Shown: in pieces, positions 16,695 to 25,518 of the stretch | Numbering within the stretch: position 1 is the stretch's first letter | Layout: every line of letters begins with the position of its first letter | Assembly (NCBI RefSeq): GCF_001907695.1 | Contig: NZ_KV880637.1 | Coordinates: 744,001 to 808,000, forward strand | Length of the DNA stretch: 64,000 bases | Direction: 5' to 3' | DNA from: Thalassospira sp. TSL5-1 | GTDB lineage: Bacteria > Pseudomonadota > Alphaproteobacteria > Rhodospirillales > Thalassospiraceae | The notes under the pieces: generated by a model | Databases searched by the model: none | What the model saw: the letters and a program-made list of their open reading frames with translations, nothing else | Told to the model about the DNA's origin: nothing | Made by a program: the position numbers and the translations under genes

Positions 16695-17412
16695 GCTTCA
16701 TGCCATTCATAAAAGTTTTGGCGCGTTACAGGTTCTCAAGGGCATTGATCTGAAAATTGACGAAGGGCAGGTGATTGCCCTGATCGGCAAAAGCGGGTCG
16801 GGCAAAAGCACCCTGTTGCGCACGATTAACGGCCTTGAAACCATTGATGACGGCACCATCATGGTGGCAGGCAAAAAGGTGGGCGATCATGATACCGATC
16901 TTTTGCAGCTTCGCCTTAATGTCGGCATGGTGTTTCAGCAGTTCAACCTGTTTCCGCATTATACTGCGTTGGAAAATGTCATGCTTTCGCCCCAGGTGGT
17001 GAAAAAGCAATCCAAGGCCGAAGCCCGCGAAATTGCCGAGGAAATGCTGGCAAAGGTCGGCCTGTCGGACAAGATGATGCACTATCCTGACCAGCTTTCG
17101 GGCGGGCAGCAACAGCGCGTTGCCATTGCCCGCGCCCTGGCGATGAAACCACGGGTGTTGCTGTGTGACGAGGTGACATCCGCCCTTGACCCCGAATTGG
17201 TCAACGAGGTTTTGGCTGTTGTGCGCCAGCTTGCCGAAGAAGGCATGACGCTGGTGATGGTGACGCACGAAATGCGCTTTGCCCGCGAAGTCTGCGATAG
17301 TCTGGTTTTCATGCATCAGGGCCGCATTCATGAAAGTGGCAATCCCGAACATGTTTTTGCCAGCCCCAAAACCCCTGAACTGGCAAGTTTTGTCGGTGGC
17401 TTGGCAGGGTAA
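16681..17412 (+). CDS. Polar amino-acid ABC transporter ATP-binding protein
   Basis: A 243-residue GlnQ/HisP-type ATPase. It has Walker A GKSGSGKS (36-43), the Q-loop FQQFNLFPH, the signature LSGGQQQ (139-145), Walker B VLLCDE (159-164) and the H-loop MVTHEM. It energises the two preceding permeases at the cytoplasmic face. The ATG at 16681 is preceded by GGAAAGG and lies inside the previous gene. Confidence 0.95.
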   Translation: MSLVELHAIHKSFGALQVLKGIDLKIDEGQVIALIGKSGSGKSTLLRTINGLETIDDGTIMVAGKKVGDHDTDLLQLRLNVGMVFQQFNLFPHYTALENVMLSPQVVKKQSKAEAREIAEEMLAKVGLSDKMMHYPDQLSGGQQQRVAIARALAMKPRVLLCDEVTSALDPELVNEVLAVVRQLAEEGMTLVMVTHEMRFAREVCDSLVFMHQGRIHESGNPEHVFASPKTPELASFVGGLAG

Positions 17413-17542
17413 ACATCCCAGGCGTTATCATTGCCAAAATGTGACAATTCCCGTTTCGGGTGTTTTGCCAGTATCCCAAAGCCCCCTTTGTTTCTAAGAC
17501 TGATTGCACCGTTTGATCAGGCAGAAGCAGGGGCGGGATACG

Positions 17543-18790
17543 GTGGCACCACAAACAGATGCAGCGTCAAAACCGGTCCTGTCAGGGGCGATGGCCTTTC
17601 TGGACCGGTATCCCTTTCTGGTGCTGGGTGTTGTGTTGCTTGGTGCCTTTTCATCCTCGACCTCGGCCCCGTTGGGCGGGTTGTTTGTTGTCGATGGTTT
17701 GGGCGAAGCCCCCTGGAAAATCAGCCTGGCGGCGATTATCAAGGTGGTCGTAACACTTCTGACCAACCGTTATTACGGCCATGCCATTGATCGTGGTGTG
17801 CCTGTACGCTGGCTTTTACTCTCCAGTATCGTCTGCTTTGTGGCAGGCATGGTCGTGATCGGCACGTTTCAGGTTTATTGGGTGTATGCGCTTATTGGCT
17901 CGGTCCTGATCGGGGTGGGGTCCGGGGCGCTATCGGTTGTGTATTCCTTTGGTCGCCTGTTTGCCGAACAGACGGGCCGGAATGTCAAAAAATTCAATTC
18001 GCTGTTACGGATGCAAACCTCGCTGGGCTGGATGGTGGGGCCTGCGGTGTCGCTATCGGCTTATGACGCGTTTGGCTTTACCTTCATTTATTTTGCCATC
18101 GCCATTTTGGGTGCAGTCTGGCTGGTATTCTGTTTGTTGGTGGTGCCGACACATTTTAAAACCCACCATGCAGGCACGCATACCGGCGAGATGATCCCGA
18201 AAATGAACCGGGCGCTGCTGGTGGCCTGTATTCCGGTCTTTTTGATCTCCACTGGGCATGTGGTGTTTTTAACCGTGATGCCGCTTTATTTTACCGCATC
18301 GCTCGGCCTGGCCCCGTCTGCGGCGGGGTTCGAGCTAACGATGAAATGCTTTGTCGAGGTGGGGGCGATTTATGCCTCGGTCGGGATCATTCAGCGGATC
18401 GGCGAACGCCGGGGGCTGATGATCGCAGCCTTTTGTGGCGTCCTGTTTTATGGCCTGATTTATCAGGCGCAATATTTGTGGCATGTGCTGGTATTGGGCG
18501 CGCTGGACGGGCTTTATTATGGGTTGTTTGCCGCCATTGGCATGACCTTTGTGCAAAACTTTGCCCGCAACCGCCCCGGCATGGCAACCAGCTATTATGT
18601 CAGCACGCTTTTTGTTGGTGGTTTATGTGGCAATTTGCTGATGGGGCTGGTGGCGAATTACTTTTCCTATCACACCACGGTGGCGGTTTCGGCCCTGTTT
18701 GTTGCTTTGGGTGGTTTAACCCTGCTTCTGATTGCTGATGCCCCGCCGGAAGAAGAAAGTATGGTTGCCAAGCCTGTATCCTCTGCTTGA
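17543..18790 (+). CDS. MFS transporter, sugar-efflux (Set)-like
   Basis: About 415 residues with twelve predicted membrane helices and a central cytoplasmic loop near residue 205 (PTHFKTHHAGTHTG). The early segment APLGGLFVVDGLGEAPWKI resembles sugar-efflux (SetA/B-like) MFS proteins, but the substrate cannot be assigned. The start is uncertain: GTG at 17543 follows GGGGCGGGA, TTG at 17504 would add 13 residues, and ATG at 17591 (MAFLDRYPF) would begin right at the first helix. It lies 130 nt after the ABC operon on the same strand. Confidence 0.8.
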   Translation: MAPQTDAASKPVLSGAMAFLDRYPFLVLGVVLLGAFSSSTSAPLGGLFVVDGLGEAPWKISLAAIIKVVVTLLTNRYYGHAIDRGVPVRWLLLSSIVCFVAGMVVIGTFQVYWVYALIGSVLIGVGSGALSVVYSFGRLFAEQTGRNVKKFNSLLRMQTSLGWMVGPAVSLSAYDAFGFTFIYFAIAILGAVWLVFCLLVVPTHFKTHHAGTHTGEMIPKMNRALLVACIPVFLISTGHVVFLTVMPLYFTASLGLAPSAAGFELTMKCFVEVGAIYASVGIIQRIGERRGLMIAAFCGVLFYGLIYQAQYLWHVLVLGALDGLYYGLFAAIGMTFVQNFARNRPGMATSYYVSTLFVGGLCGNLLMGLVANYFSYHTTVAVSALFVALGGLTLLLIADAPPEEESMVAKPVSSA

Positions 18791-18820
18791 CTTTGGCGCG
18801 TCGCACGCGATGATCACGGC

Positions 18821-19303
18821 ATGACAGAAGAACAGTTAAACCCGCAAAAACAACCGCCCCGCCTGTTTGTCGATGCCGATGCCTGCCCGGTAAAGGCCGA
18901 ATGTGAACGGGTGGCCGAACGCCACCAGATGCAAATGTTTCTGGTTTCAAACGGGGGTATTCGCCCGTCGCGCAACCCGTTGATCAAGTCCATTTTTGTC
19001 CCGCCTGAACCTGATGCCGCCGATAACTGGATTGCCGAAAACGCGCAGGCCAATGACATTATCATCACGGCCGACATTCCGCTGGCGTCACGCGGGCTGG
19101 AAATTGGCGCGCATGTCTTAGGCCCAACCGGCAAGGCCTTTACCGAGGCCAATATTGCCAATGCCCTTGCCGGGCGTGAAATTGCCGCGCATATGCGCGA
19201 AGTCACCGGCGAGCAGGGCCGCAATGCCGGTTTCACGCAAAAGGACCGCTCGCGTTTTTCCAGTGCGCTGGAAGTCGTGGTGCAAGCCGCACGCCGGTCA
19301 TGA
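18821..19303 (+). CDS. YaiI/YqxD family protein (DUF188)
   Basis: A 160-residue protein of the UPF0178 family. It has the conserved VDADACPVK near the N-terminus, a central DIIITADIPLASR motif and the C-terminal FTQKDRSRFSSALE. The fold resembles PIN-like nucleases with clustered Asp residues, but no reaction is established. It starts 30 nt after the MFS gene and ends before a terminator-like hairpin. Confidence 0.93.
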   Translation: MTEEQLNPQKQPPRLFVDADACPVKAECERVAERHQMQMFLVSNGGIRPSRNPLIKSIFVPPEPDAADNWIAENAQANDIIITADIPLASRGLEIGAHVLGPTGKAFTEANIANALAGREIAAHMREVTGEQGRNAGFTQKDRSRFSSALEVVVQAARRS

Positions 19304-19328
19304 CATTGAACTTTTCCTGAAAAACAGC

Positions 19329-19361
19329 AACGGCCCGCAGGAATAAATCTGCAGGCCGTTG
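19329..19361. terminator. Hairpin between convergent genes
   Basis: AACGGCC...GGCCGTT with an inner GCAG/CTGC continuation forms an imperfect 11-12 bp stem with an 8-nt loop. It lies between the convergent YaiI and aldehyde dehydrogenase genes, followed by a short T-containing tract. Confidence 0.6.
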
Positions 19362-19391
19362 TGTCAAATTCCTATATGTGAAGTCTGATTT

Positions 19392-20846
19392 TTAAAATGG
19401 ATAGTGGCGCTTGCCATGCTGGATCGTGATCCAGCGGGTTTCGGTGAATGCGTCAATCGCGGCCTTGCTGCCAAACCGGCCATAGCCACTGGATTTGACA
19501 CCGCCAAACGGCATTTGCGCTTCGTCATGCACGGTTGGACCATTAATGTGGCAAATACCACTTTCGATCTGGCGGGCGACATCCATTGCCCGGGTGATGT
19601 TTTGCGAGAATACGGCGGATGACAGGCCATATTCGCTGTCATTGGCGATGCGGATGGCTTCATCGTCATCCTGGGCCCGGATGATGCACACCACCGGACC
19701 AAAACTTTCCTCGCGGTAAATCCGCATCGATGATGTGACATGATCGAGCAGGGTGGCATCCATCAATGCCCCATTGGCCGTGCCCGATCCTGCAATCAGC
19801 TTGGCTCCCTTGGCAACGGCATCCTCGACCAGTTCCTCGATACGGTGGGTTGCCTCGGCCGTCACAACGCCGCCTAACACATGTTTGCCTTCTGCCGGAT
19901 CGCCTGCCGTCAGGGTTTTGGCCTTGGCGGCCAGTTTGGCGGCAAAATCATCGCCGACGGCATTATCAACGATCAGGCGTTCCGTTGACATGCAAATTTG
20001 CCCCTGATTCATATAGGCGCCAAAGGCGGCGGCGTTGACGGCTTCGTCCAGATCGGCGTCATCGAGCACCAAAAACGGGGCCTTGCCGCCCAGTTCCAGC
20101 AAAACCGGTTTCAGGTGGCGGGCGGCCAGCTCGGCAATGATGCGGCCGACACGGGTGGAGCCAGTGAAATTGATGCGGCGAATGGCGGGGTGTGCAATCA
20201 GGGCTTCGACAATTTCCGGGGCATCTTCAGGCGCGTTGGTAATGACATTGACCACACCTTCGGGCGCACCGGCCTCGCGCAGGCATTCACCAATCAAACG
20301 ATGGATGGCGGGGCAAAGCTCGGATGCCTTTAAAATTACCGTGTTTCCGCAGGCAAGCGGCATGGCAATGGCGCGGGTGCCCAAAATCACCGGTGCATTC
20401 CACGGCGCAATGCCCAACACCACGCCGGCAGGCTGGCGGATGCCCATCGCAAAGCTGCCTGGCACGTCAGACGGAATCACATCACCGGTGATTTGGGTGG
20501 TCATGGCGGCCGCCTCGCGCAGCATATTGGCCGCCAGATGGGCGTTAAAGCCACCCCACATGGCAGTGCTGCCGGTTTCGGCCAGCACGCGGCGGCCAAA
20601 TTCCTCGCCCTTGCTTTCCATGATTTCGGCAGCCTTTTGCAAAATCGCCCGGCGCGCCCCCGGCCCGGTTTTTGACCATGCCGGAAAGGCGTTGGCGGCG
20701 GCGTCGGCGGCGCGAATGGCATCTTCCTTGCTGGCCGCGGCGGCCTTTGTCGCAATCTCGCCCGTGATCGGGTTTTTACGCGCAAAGGTGCGGTTTTGGC
20801 TGGCGGGGCTGTCGGTGTTATTGATCAATAGGTTGATGTCATACAT
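19392..20846 (-). CDS. NAD(P)-dependent aldehyde dehydrogenase, vanillin/salicylaldehyde dehydrogenase-like
   Basis: A 484-residue class-1-type aldehyde dehydrogenase. Key elements are the PWNAPVILGTRA oxyanion/cofactor loop, FTGSTRVGR (Rossmann), LELGGKAPF with the general-base Glu, and MNQGQICMSTER with catalytic Cys. The near-C-terminal MPFGGVKSSGYGRFG is typical of the vanillin/salicylaldehyde dehydrogenase branch; benzaldehyde-type substrates are therefore likely. It is divergent from an AraC-family regulator 228 nt away, a common arrangement for aromatic-aldehyde genes. Substrate is inferred from family style. Confidence 0.88.
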   Translation of the reverse strand: MYDINLLINNTDSPASQNRTFARKNPITGEIATKAAAASKEDAIRAADAAANAFPAWSKTGPGARRAILQKAAEIMESKGEEFGRRVLAETGSTAMWGGFNAHLAANMLREAAAMTTQITGDVIPSDVPGSFAMGIRQPAGVVLGIAPWNAPVILGTRAIAMPLACGNTVILKASELCPAIHRLIGECLREAGAPEGVVNVITNAPEDAPEIVEALIAHPAIRRINFTGSTRVGRIIAELAARHLKPVLLELGGKAPFLVLDDADLDEAVNAAAFGAYMNQGQICMSTERLIVDNAVGDDFAAKLAAKAKTLTAGDPAEGKHVLGGVVTAEATHRIEELVEDAVAKGAKLIAGSGTANGALMDATLLDHVTSSMRIYREESFGPVVCIIRAQDDDEAIRIANDSEYGLSSAVFSQNITRAMDVARQIESGICHINGPTVHDEAQMPFGGVKSSGYGRFGSKAAIDAFTETRWITIQHGKRHYPF

Positions 20847-21074
20847 GGAAACGTGATCCTCACTGTTGCAGGCGGGGCCTGATGGTTGTGGTTATCGCAA
20901 TCTGATGTTGCGTTTTCTGTTATCAGTAAGCCGTCGATTAGGGGGAATGTAAAGACAAGTGGATTGACCTTTTTAAACAAAAAATTGCATAATTTTACCC
21001 ATTCCAAATGGTTATATTTAAGGGCGAAAAAGGCATGTTTCGCGCGGGATTAGCCAGAAAAAAACGGCGGAAAA

Positions 21075-22037
21075 ATGGGCAGAAAATCCGGTCCTGAAGC
21101 CAGTGCGATCCCCGATGGGGTGGCGGGTAAAATCCATGCCCGCATTGACCGTTTTGAACCAGCCCTGTCACCGCGCAAATGGGGGCTGGAGGGCGTGGTG
21201 CAAAATGCGTGCTGCCATGCCGTGTTGCTGGAAAATGGCGATGCGCATATCAGCCTGCGGCATGGTGTCATCGGGCTTGCCGGGCCCGCCCTGATCTGGC
21301 TGCCAGCAGGCGAAGGGCGCGTGTGCGACATTGAGGCCGGGGCACGGGGATATGTGATGTCCGTTCCCGATGATGTGGTGGCACGCAGCCTGAGCGGGCA
21401 TTTTCCGCCCGATCAGGCCAGGCAGGGTGCCGGGCATTTTCGGGGGCTTCGGTTTGTTGCCGATACAGTGCATGGTAGTCATCTGACGGATCATAAACAG
21501 GATTTTGAACAGACCCGTTTGATCTTTGCCGTGATGGCGAGCGAGATTTGGGCCAACCGCCATATGGGTGAAACCGTTTTTAGCGCACAATTGATCGCCC
21601 TGTTGGCCATTCTGGCCCGCCTTGCCGAGGACTGGATGACACAGGGTTTGCAAGAGGGCACCGGGTCCGGCGTCGGCTCTGTCACGCTGCACCGGTTTTT
21701 ACAGGTGCTGGAAATTCATTTTCGTGATCATTGGAATGTCGGTGATTATGCCCGTGCGCTGGGTACGAGCGAAAGGCGGCTGGCGCTGGCAACCGTGCGG
21801 GCCACCGGCAAACCGCCCTTGCAATTGATCCATGACCGGGTGTTGCACGAGGCTTGCCTGCGTCTTGAACAATCGCCCCAGGCGGTGGCACAGGTGGCTT
21901 ATGGCTTGGGGTTTCGCGACCCGGCCTATTTTAACCGCTTTTTTAAACGCTATTTGGGGGTGGCGCCCGGGGCATGGCGGCGGCAAAAACGCGCCGGGCA
22001 GATCCGCGATGATACCAGCTTTGCCGCCTGGCCGTGA
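21075..22037 (+). CDS. AraC family transcriptional regulator
   Basis: A 320-residue regulator. The C-terminal AraC DNA-binding domain (about 225-310) has both helix-turn-helix units: VGDYARALGTSERRL and VAQVAYGLGFRDPAYFNRFF. The N-terminal 200 residues form a cupin-like effector domain (HISLRHGVIGL..GPALIWLPAG). It is divergent from the aldehyde dehydrogenase and is its likely activator, with the aromatic aldehyde or acid as probable effector. Confidence 0.9.
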   Translation: MGRKSGPEASAIPDGVAGKIHARIDRFEPALSPRKWGLEGVVQNACCHAVLLENGDAHISLRHGVIGLAGPALIWLPAGEGRVCDIEAGARGYVMSVPDDVVARSLSGHFPPDQARQGAGHFRGLRFVADTVHGSHLTDHKQDFEQTRLIFAVMASEIWANRHMGETVFSAQLIALLAILARLAEDWMTQGLQEGTGSGVGSVTLHRFLQVLEIHFRDHWNVGDYARALGTSERRLALATVRATGKPPLQLIHDRVLHEACLRLEQSPQAVAQVAYGLGFRDPAYFNRFFKRYLGVAPGAWRRQKRAGQIRDDTSFAAWP

Positions 22038-22199
22038 TTTCGCGTGGTCTGATTGGCATATATTCGCCGTATAATAGCAATAGTGTGAAGTTGATTATTG
22101 CCATAACCGGCCAATGACCGTTCTTTGATGGCATTGCGCGGTAGGCTATTGCATGCAGGGCCTTTGGTACGGGCCCATTCATAAACAGGGACGAGTTAT

Positions 22200-22982
22200 T
22201 TGAAACGCAGAACAACGGTGATGCTGGGCTTGATCCTGGTGTTGGTCTTACCCTTCGGGATCAGCCTGGCCGAAAATCCGCCGGGCGAGAAGCCCAATGA
22301 AACCTGGCGCACGGCGCCGCGCCATTCCGCCGGGATTGCACCCGATCCGGCTGCCAATGCAGATACGGCCATTGTGCAGGTTTATGCAGCCTCCACCTAT
22401 AGCTGGCGGGGCTATTTTGCCGTGCATACCTGGATTATTGTCAAGCATAGCGGCGAGACGGCCTTTACCCGTTATGACGTGGTGGGCTGGGGTGGTGGCA
22501 ATGTCGTGCGCACCAACTATGCCGTGCCCGATGGTTTGTGGTTTGGGGCGGAACCGGAAATTCTGCTCGATTTGCGCGGCGAGGGTGTGGATGCCATTAT
22601 TGACGATGTGCAAAAGGCGGTAAAAACCTACCCCTACCCGCAGGAATATCGCAGCTATCCCGGCCCCAACAGCAATACCTTTATCGCCCATATTGGCCGC
22701 GAGGTGCCGGCCCTGGATCTTGATATGCCCGCCAATGCAATTGGCAAGGATTACCGGCCCATTACCAACCCGGTCGGCCTGTCACCGTCGGGGACCGGGG
22801 TGCAGGCCAATCTTTATGGCATGCTTGGCTTTACCGCCGGGCTGGAAGAGGGGCTGGAGCTTAATCTTCTCGGCCTGAATTTCGGTATCGATTTTAACCG
22901 CCCTGCCATTCGTGTGCCCTCCATCGGTCGTTTGGGGTTACCCAATACTGGCTCGTTAGCCGCAGAGGAAAGCAAGCTCTGA
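22200..22982 (+). CDS. DUF3750 domain-containing exported protein
   Basis: A 260-residue protein with an N-terminal hydrophobic signal/anchor (MKRRTTVMLGLILVLVLPFG). The conserved DUF3750 region holds VHTWIIVK, RYDVVGWGGG, YRSYPGPNSNTFIAHIGREVP and a DYRPI motif. No function is known; the WRGYFAVHTW..SNTF..H pattern gives conserved His/Asn/Ser that could be enzymatic. TTG at 22200 is the preferred start (GGACGAG upstream); a later GTG would shorten the signal. It stands alone with a strong downstream terminator. Confidence 0.85.
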   Translation: MKRRTTVMLGLILVLVLPFGISLAENPPGEKPNETWRTAPRHSAGIAPDPAANADTAIVQVYAASTYSWRGYFAVHTWIIVKHSGETAFTRYDVVGWGGGNVVRTNYAVPDGLWFGAEPEILLDLRGEGVDAIIDDVQKAVKTYPYPQEYRSYPGPNSNTFIAHIGREVPALDLDMPANAIGKDYRPITNPVGLSPSGTGVQANLYGMLGFTAGLEEGLELNLLGLNFGIDFNRPAIRVPSIGRLGLPNTGSLAAEESKL

Positions 22983-23011
22983 TGGTGTGATTGGCGAAGG
23001 TGCCTTGATAA

Positions 23012-23045
23012 AAAACAGCCAAAGCGGGCGTGCTTTGGCTGTTTT
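23012..23045. terminator. Bidirectional terminator
   Basis: A near-perfect stem (AAAACAGCCAAAGC / GCTTTGGCTGTTTT) with a short loop and T/A runs on both sides, between the convergent DUF3750 and MDR oxidoreductase genes. Confidence 0.88.
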
Positions 23046-23071
23046 GTGCTGTTATTCGGGGTTCTTGGTGT

Positions 23072-24112
23072 TTAGGCGGTTAGTTTGACCAGCATTTTGC
23101 CGGTATTTTTGCCGTCAAACAGGCCAATAAAGGCATCAGGGGCTTTATCCAGGCCCTCAAACACGGTTTCCTGCCATGTTAGCGACCCGGCGCGGACCAG
23201 ATCAATGCCTTCGCGGACAAAGTCGGGATAGGATGTCCAGTGGTCGGAAACAATGAAACCTTCCATCCGCGCGCGCTGGGTGGTCAGGCGAAACAGGTTG
23301 GACGGCCCTGGTGTTTTGCTGCGGTCATTATACATTGAAATCATGCCGCATACGGCAATGCGGCCATTGACGTTAATGTGGTCCAGTGCAGCCTCAAGGT
23401 GGGCGCCGCCGACATTTTCGTAATAAACATCAATGCCTTGCGGGGCTGCCTCGCCCAGGCTTGCCGAAAGATCATCGGTGTCGCGATAATTGATGACCGC
23501 GTCCACACCCAGTTTTTCCTTAAGCCAGCGTGCCTTGTCCGGGCTGCCGGTGCTGCCGATAACGCGGCAGTTTTTGGCTTTTGCCAACTGACATACGACC
23601 GATCCCACGGCCCCGGCGGCAGCCGAAACAAACACCGTTTCGCCGGGCTGGCACTGCGCGATTTTGTTAAGGCCAACCCAGGCCGTCATGCCGGGCATGC
23701 CCAATGGCCCCAAAAAGGCCTGTTCTGGAATATCAGGCGCATCGGGCAGCGGGTGGACATAATCGCGTTCAAGCAAGGCATGGCTGCGCCAGCCCGTCAT
23801 GGAGGTCACAAGGTCGCCTTCGACAAAGCGATTGTCGCGCGAGGCAATAACGCGGCCCACCGCGTGGCCCTCCAGCGGGGCATTCAGGGCAAAAGGCGGG
23901 ACATAGCTTTTGCGCTGGGTCATGCGACCGCGCATATAAGGGTCAACCGACATCCAGGTGTTTTCGACCAGCACTTCACCGTCAAGCGGCTTGAGAACAG
24001 GCACATCGACAATCGCGAAATCGTCGCGCTTGGGCATCCCGTCGGGATAGCGCAGCAGATGGACTTCCTGGGCAGTCTCGGGAATTTTATGGAGTGGAGT
24101 GGTGTCGGTCAT
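23072..24112 (-). CDS. NADP-dependent zinc-independent oxidoreductase (MDR family, CurA/leukotriene-B4-dehydrogenase-like)
   Basis: A 346-residue medium-chain reductase. It lacks the zinc ligands of alcohol dehydrogenases and has the GWRSHALLERD, GMPGMTAWVGL and AAAGAVGSVVCQLAK (Rossmann) motifs. The YYENVGGAHLEAAL segment and RMEGFIVSDH are typical of the CurA/PtgR-type alkenal/one reductases. It probably reduces double bonds of enones with NADPH. The start at 24112 (MTDTTPLH) has GAGG upstream; an in-frame ATG 21 nt earlier is less likely. Confidence 0.9.
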   Translation of the reverse strand: MTDTTPLHKIPETAQEVHLLRYPDGMPKRDDFAIVDVPVLKPLDGEVLVENTWMSVDPYMRGRMTQRKSYVPPFALNAPLEGHAVGRVIASRDNRFVEGDLVTSMTGWRSHALLERDYVHPLPDAPDIPEQAFLGPLGMPGMTAWVGLNKIAQCQPGETVFVSAAAGAVGSVVCQLAKAKNCRVIGSTGSPDKARWLKEKLGVDAVINYRDTDDLSASLGEAAPQGIDVYYENVGGAHLEAALDHINVNGRIAVCGMISMYNDRSKTPGPSNLFRLTTQRARMEGFIVSDHWTSYPDFVREGIDLVRAGSLTWQETVFEGLDKAPDAFIGLFDGKNTGKMLVKLTA

Positions 24113-24242
24113 GGGGCCTCGGCAATTGTGCACGGTTTGACGGGGGCCGAACGTGAACCGTCATTCGACCTGCCCCGGACCTAGGAAATTTGCCACCGAT
24201 GTGCAACCGTTTTCGGGCCGATTTTTGGGGGAAAAGCAGGTT

Positions 24243-24752
24243 TTATCCGTTCATCCACCAGATTGCGGCATTGAGCAGGGTGGCATACCCAACCCACACG
24301 GCATAAGGCACCATCATCCATGACGCAATGCGATCCACCCTGGCAAAAACCACAATATTGGCGATGATCAGGGCCAGAAGCGGCACAATGTCGATCAGCC
24401 CGGCCAGGGGCGATTCCGCGCCAAAAAACAGAAAAGACCAGAACAGATTAAGGGTGAGTTGCGCACCATAAATGATGAATATGCGCCGACCGCCGGTTTG
24501 AGGCAGCAACCCGGTTTTGCACCAGACGCGCCAGCCGGAAATCGCGATCAGGGCGTAAATGATGCTCCAGGCCGGGCCAAACAGCCAGTTGGGTGGGGTA
24601 AAAAACGGCTTTGCCAATGTTGGGTACCAGTCCGTGACACTGGTTGACGTGACAGCGGCCGAGGCCGTTGAAATGATCACGCACAGCACCAGAAAGGCAA
24701 TCAGGGCAAAAAACCGGGTGCGATGATTGGGCGAAAACGTGTCTGGTTGCAT
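24243..24752 (-). CDS. tspO: TspO/MBR family tryptophan-rich sensory protein
   Basis: A 169-residue membrane protein with five predicted helices. TspO hallmarks are WYPTLAKPFFTPPNWLFGPAW, the Trp-rich GWRVW, LNLFWSFLFFG and the C-terminal VPYAVWVGYATLLNAAIWWMN. The family binds porphyrins/tetrapyrroles and modulates stress or pigment responses. A GTG 54 nt upstream is in frame, but that region overlaps a terminator hairpin, so the ATG at 24752 is chosen. Confidence 0.92.
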   Translation of the reverse strand: MQPDTFSPNHRTRFFALIAFLVLCVIISTASAAVTSTSVTDWYPTLAKPFFTPPNWLFGPAWSIIYALIAISGWRVWCKTGLLPQTGGRRIFIIYGAQLTLNLFWSFLFFGAESPLAGLIDIVPLLALIIANIVVFARVDRIASWMMVPYAVWVGYATLLNAAIWWMNG

Positions 24753-24813
24753 GGTCGTATTTGCCTTGCCATTGGGGGCCGTGGCCGGTTTTGTTTCTGT
24801 TCGCACATATGCA

Positions 24814-24845
24814 AACAGCGACCCGAAATATTCCGGGTCGCTGTT
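24814..24845 (-). terminator. Terminator after NTF2-like gene
   Basis: A perfect 12-bp stem (AACAGCGACCCG / CGGGTCGCTGTT) with an 8-nt loop lies between the NTF2-like gene and tspO. The T-tract on the minus strand is short, so strength is uncertain. Confidence 0.65.
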
Positions 24846-24926
24846 GATTATAGGACAAAATTCTGCTGTCGGATCAGAAATTTATCGGGTTTTGTCACCG
24901 GCAATGCCAGTGAAGCGGTGGGCGCG

Positions 24927-25355
24927 TTATGCGACCGCCTGTTTGGGGGCATCTTCCATCAGGTCAAAGGCGACGATGGCCGCCATGATGTCTTCATACA
25001 TGTGCAAATGACGGATGGCGCCATTTTCGATGACCAGATGAAAGGCAACATCGTGAATTTTGCGTTTGGATGTCGCGGTTGGTTTTTCACTGATCTGACC
25101 AAACAGGGCGACCTGACGGTCGCTGATCATAAGGCGGGTTCCCATTGCCCGACTTTCGGCCGGTGAATTTTTGGGCCATAGATGGCTAAACAGTGCAGAA
25201 CGGGCAATATCCCTATTGGTCGGTTCTTTATGGTCATAGCTGTTGTCGCCGGGCAGGTTCCACTGCATGTCAGCCGCAAAAAGGTCTGCGACGGTGGTGT
25301 CATGGGCGGCAAGCCGGTCAAAAAATGTTTCAGCAATTTGCTTCGCGTTCAACAT
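24927..25355 (-). CDS. NTF2-like/SnoaL-like protein
   Basis: A 142-residue protein with the NTF2-like fold pattern: N-terminal helix (AKQIAETFFDRLAAHD), a LFAADMQWNLPGD strand, and a C-terminal sheet ending in LHMYEDIMAAI. Such domains bind small hydrophobic molecules or act as isomerases; the substrate is unknown. The ATG at 25355 has AAGAGG 8 nt upstream and is preferred over an ATG 18 nt earlier. Confidence 0.75.
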   Translation of the reverse strand: MLNAKQIAETFFDRLAAHDTTVADLFAADMQWNLPGDNSYDHKEPTNRDIARSALFSHLWPKNSPAESRAMGTRLMISDRQVALFGQISEKPTATSKRKIHDVAFHLVIENGAIRHLHMYEDIMAAIVAFDLMEDAPKQAVA

Positions 25356-25444
25356 GGCAGCCTCTTGACGCATTAAAAATTGTGACAGTCGTTTTATGCA
25401 CTCTAATCATGGAGAAAAGATGGTGATAGCGGGCAATATCATGA

Positions 25445-25472
25445 CAAAGCGTTCCACGCGTGGAACGCTTTG
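25445..25472. repeat. Perfect 28-bp palindrome
   Basis: Two 14-nt half sites (CAAAGCGTTCCACG and its complement) abut with no spacer. It lies in the gap between the NTF2-like start and the CobW stop. It could form a hairpin ending CobW transcripts, or be an operator upstream of the NTF2-like gene. Confidence 0.7.
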
Positions 25473-25518
25473 AACATCTTAAGGTTTCATCATGAATTTT
25501 CTGGCCTCGCGGGGATGG

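Noticed and set aside
23378..24184. A 268-codon plus-strand frame opposite the MDR oxidoreductase
   Set aside because: Antisense to a conserved enzyme; composition rich in His and Arg as expected of a shadow.
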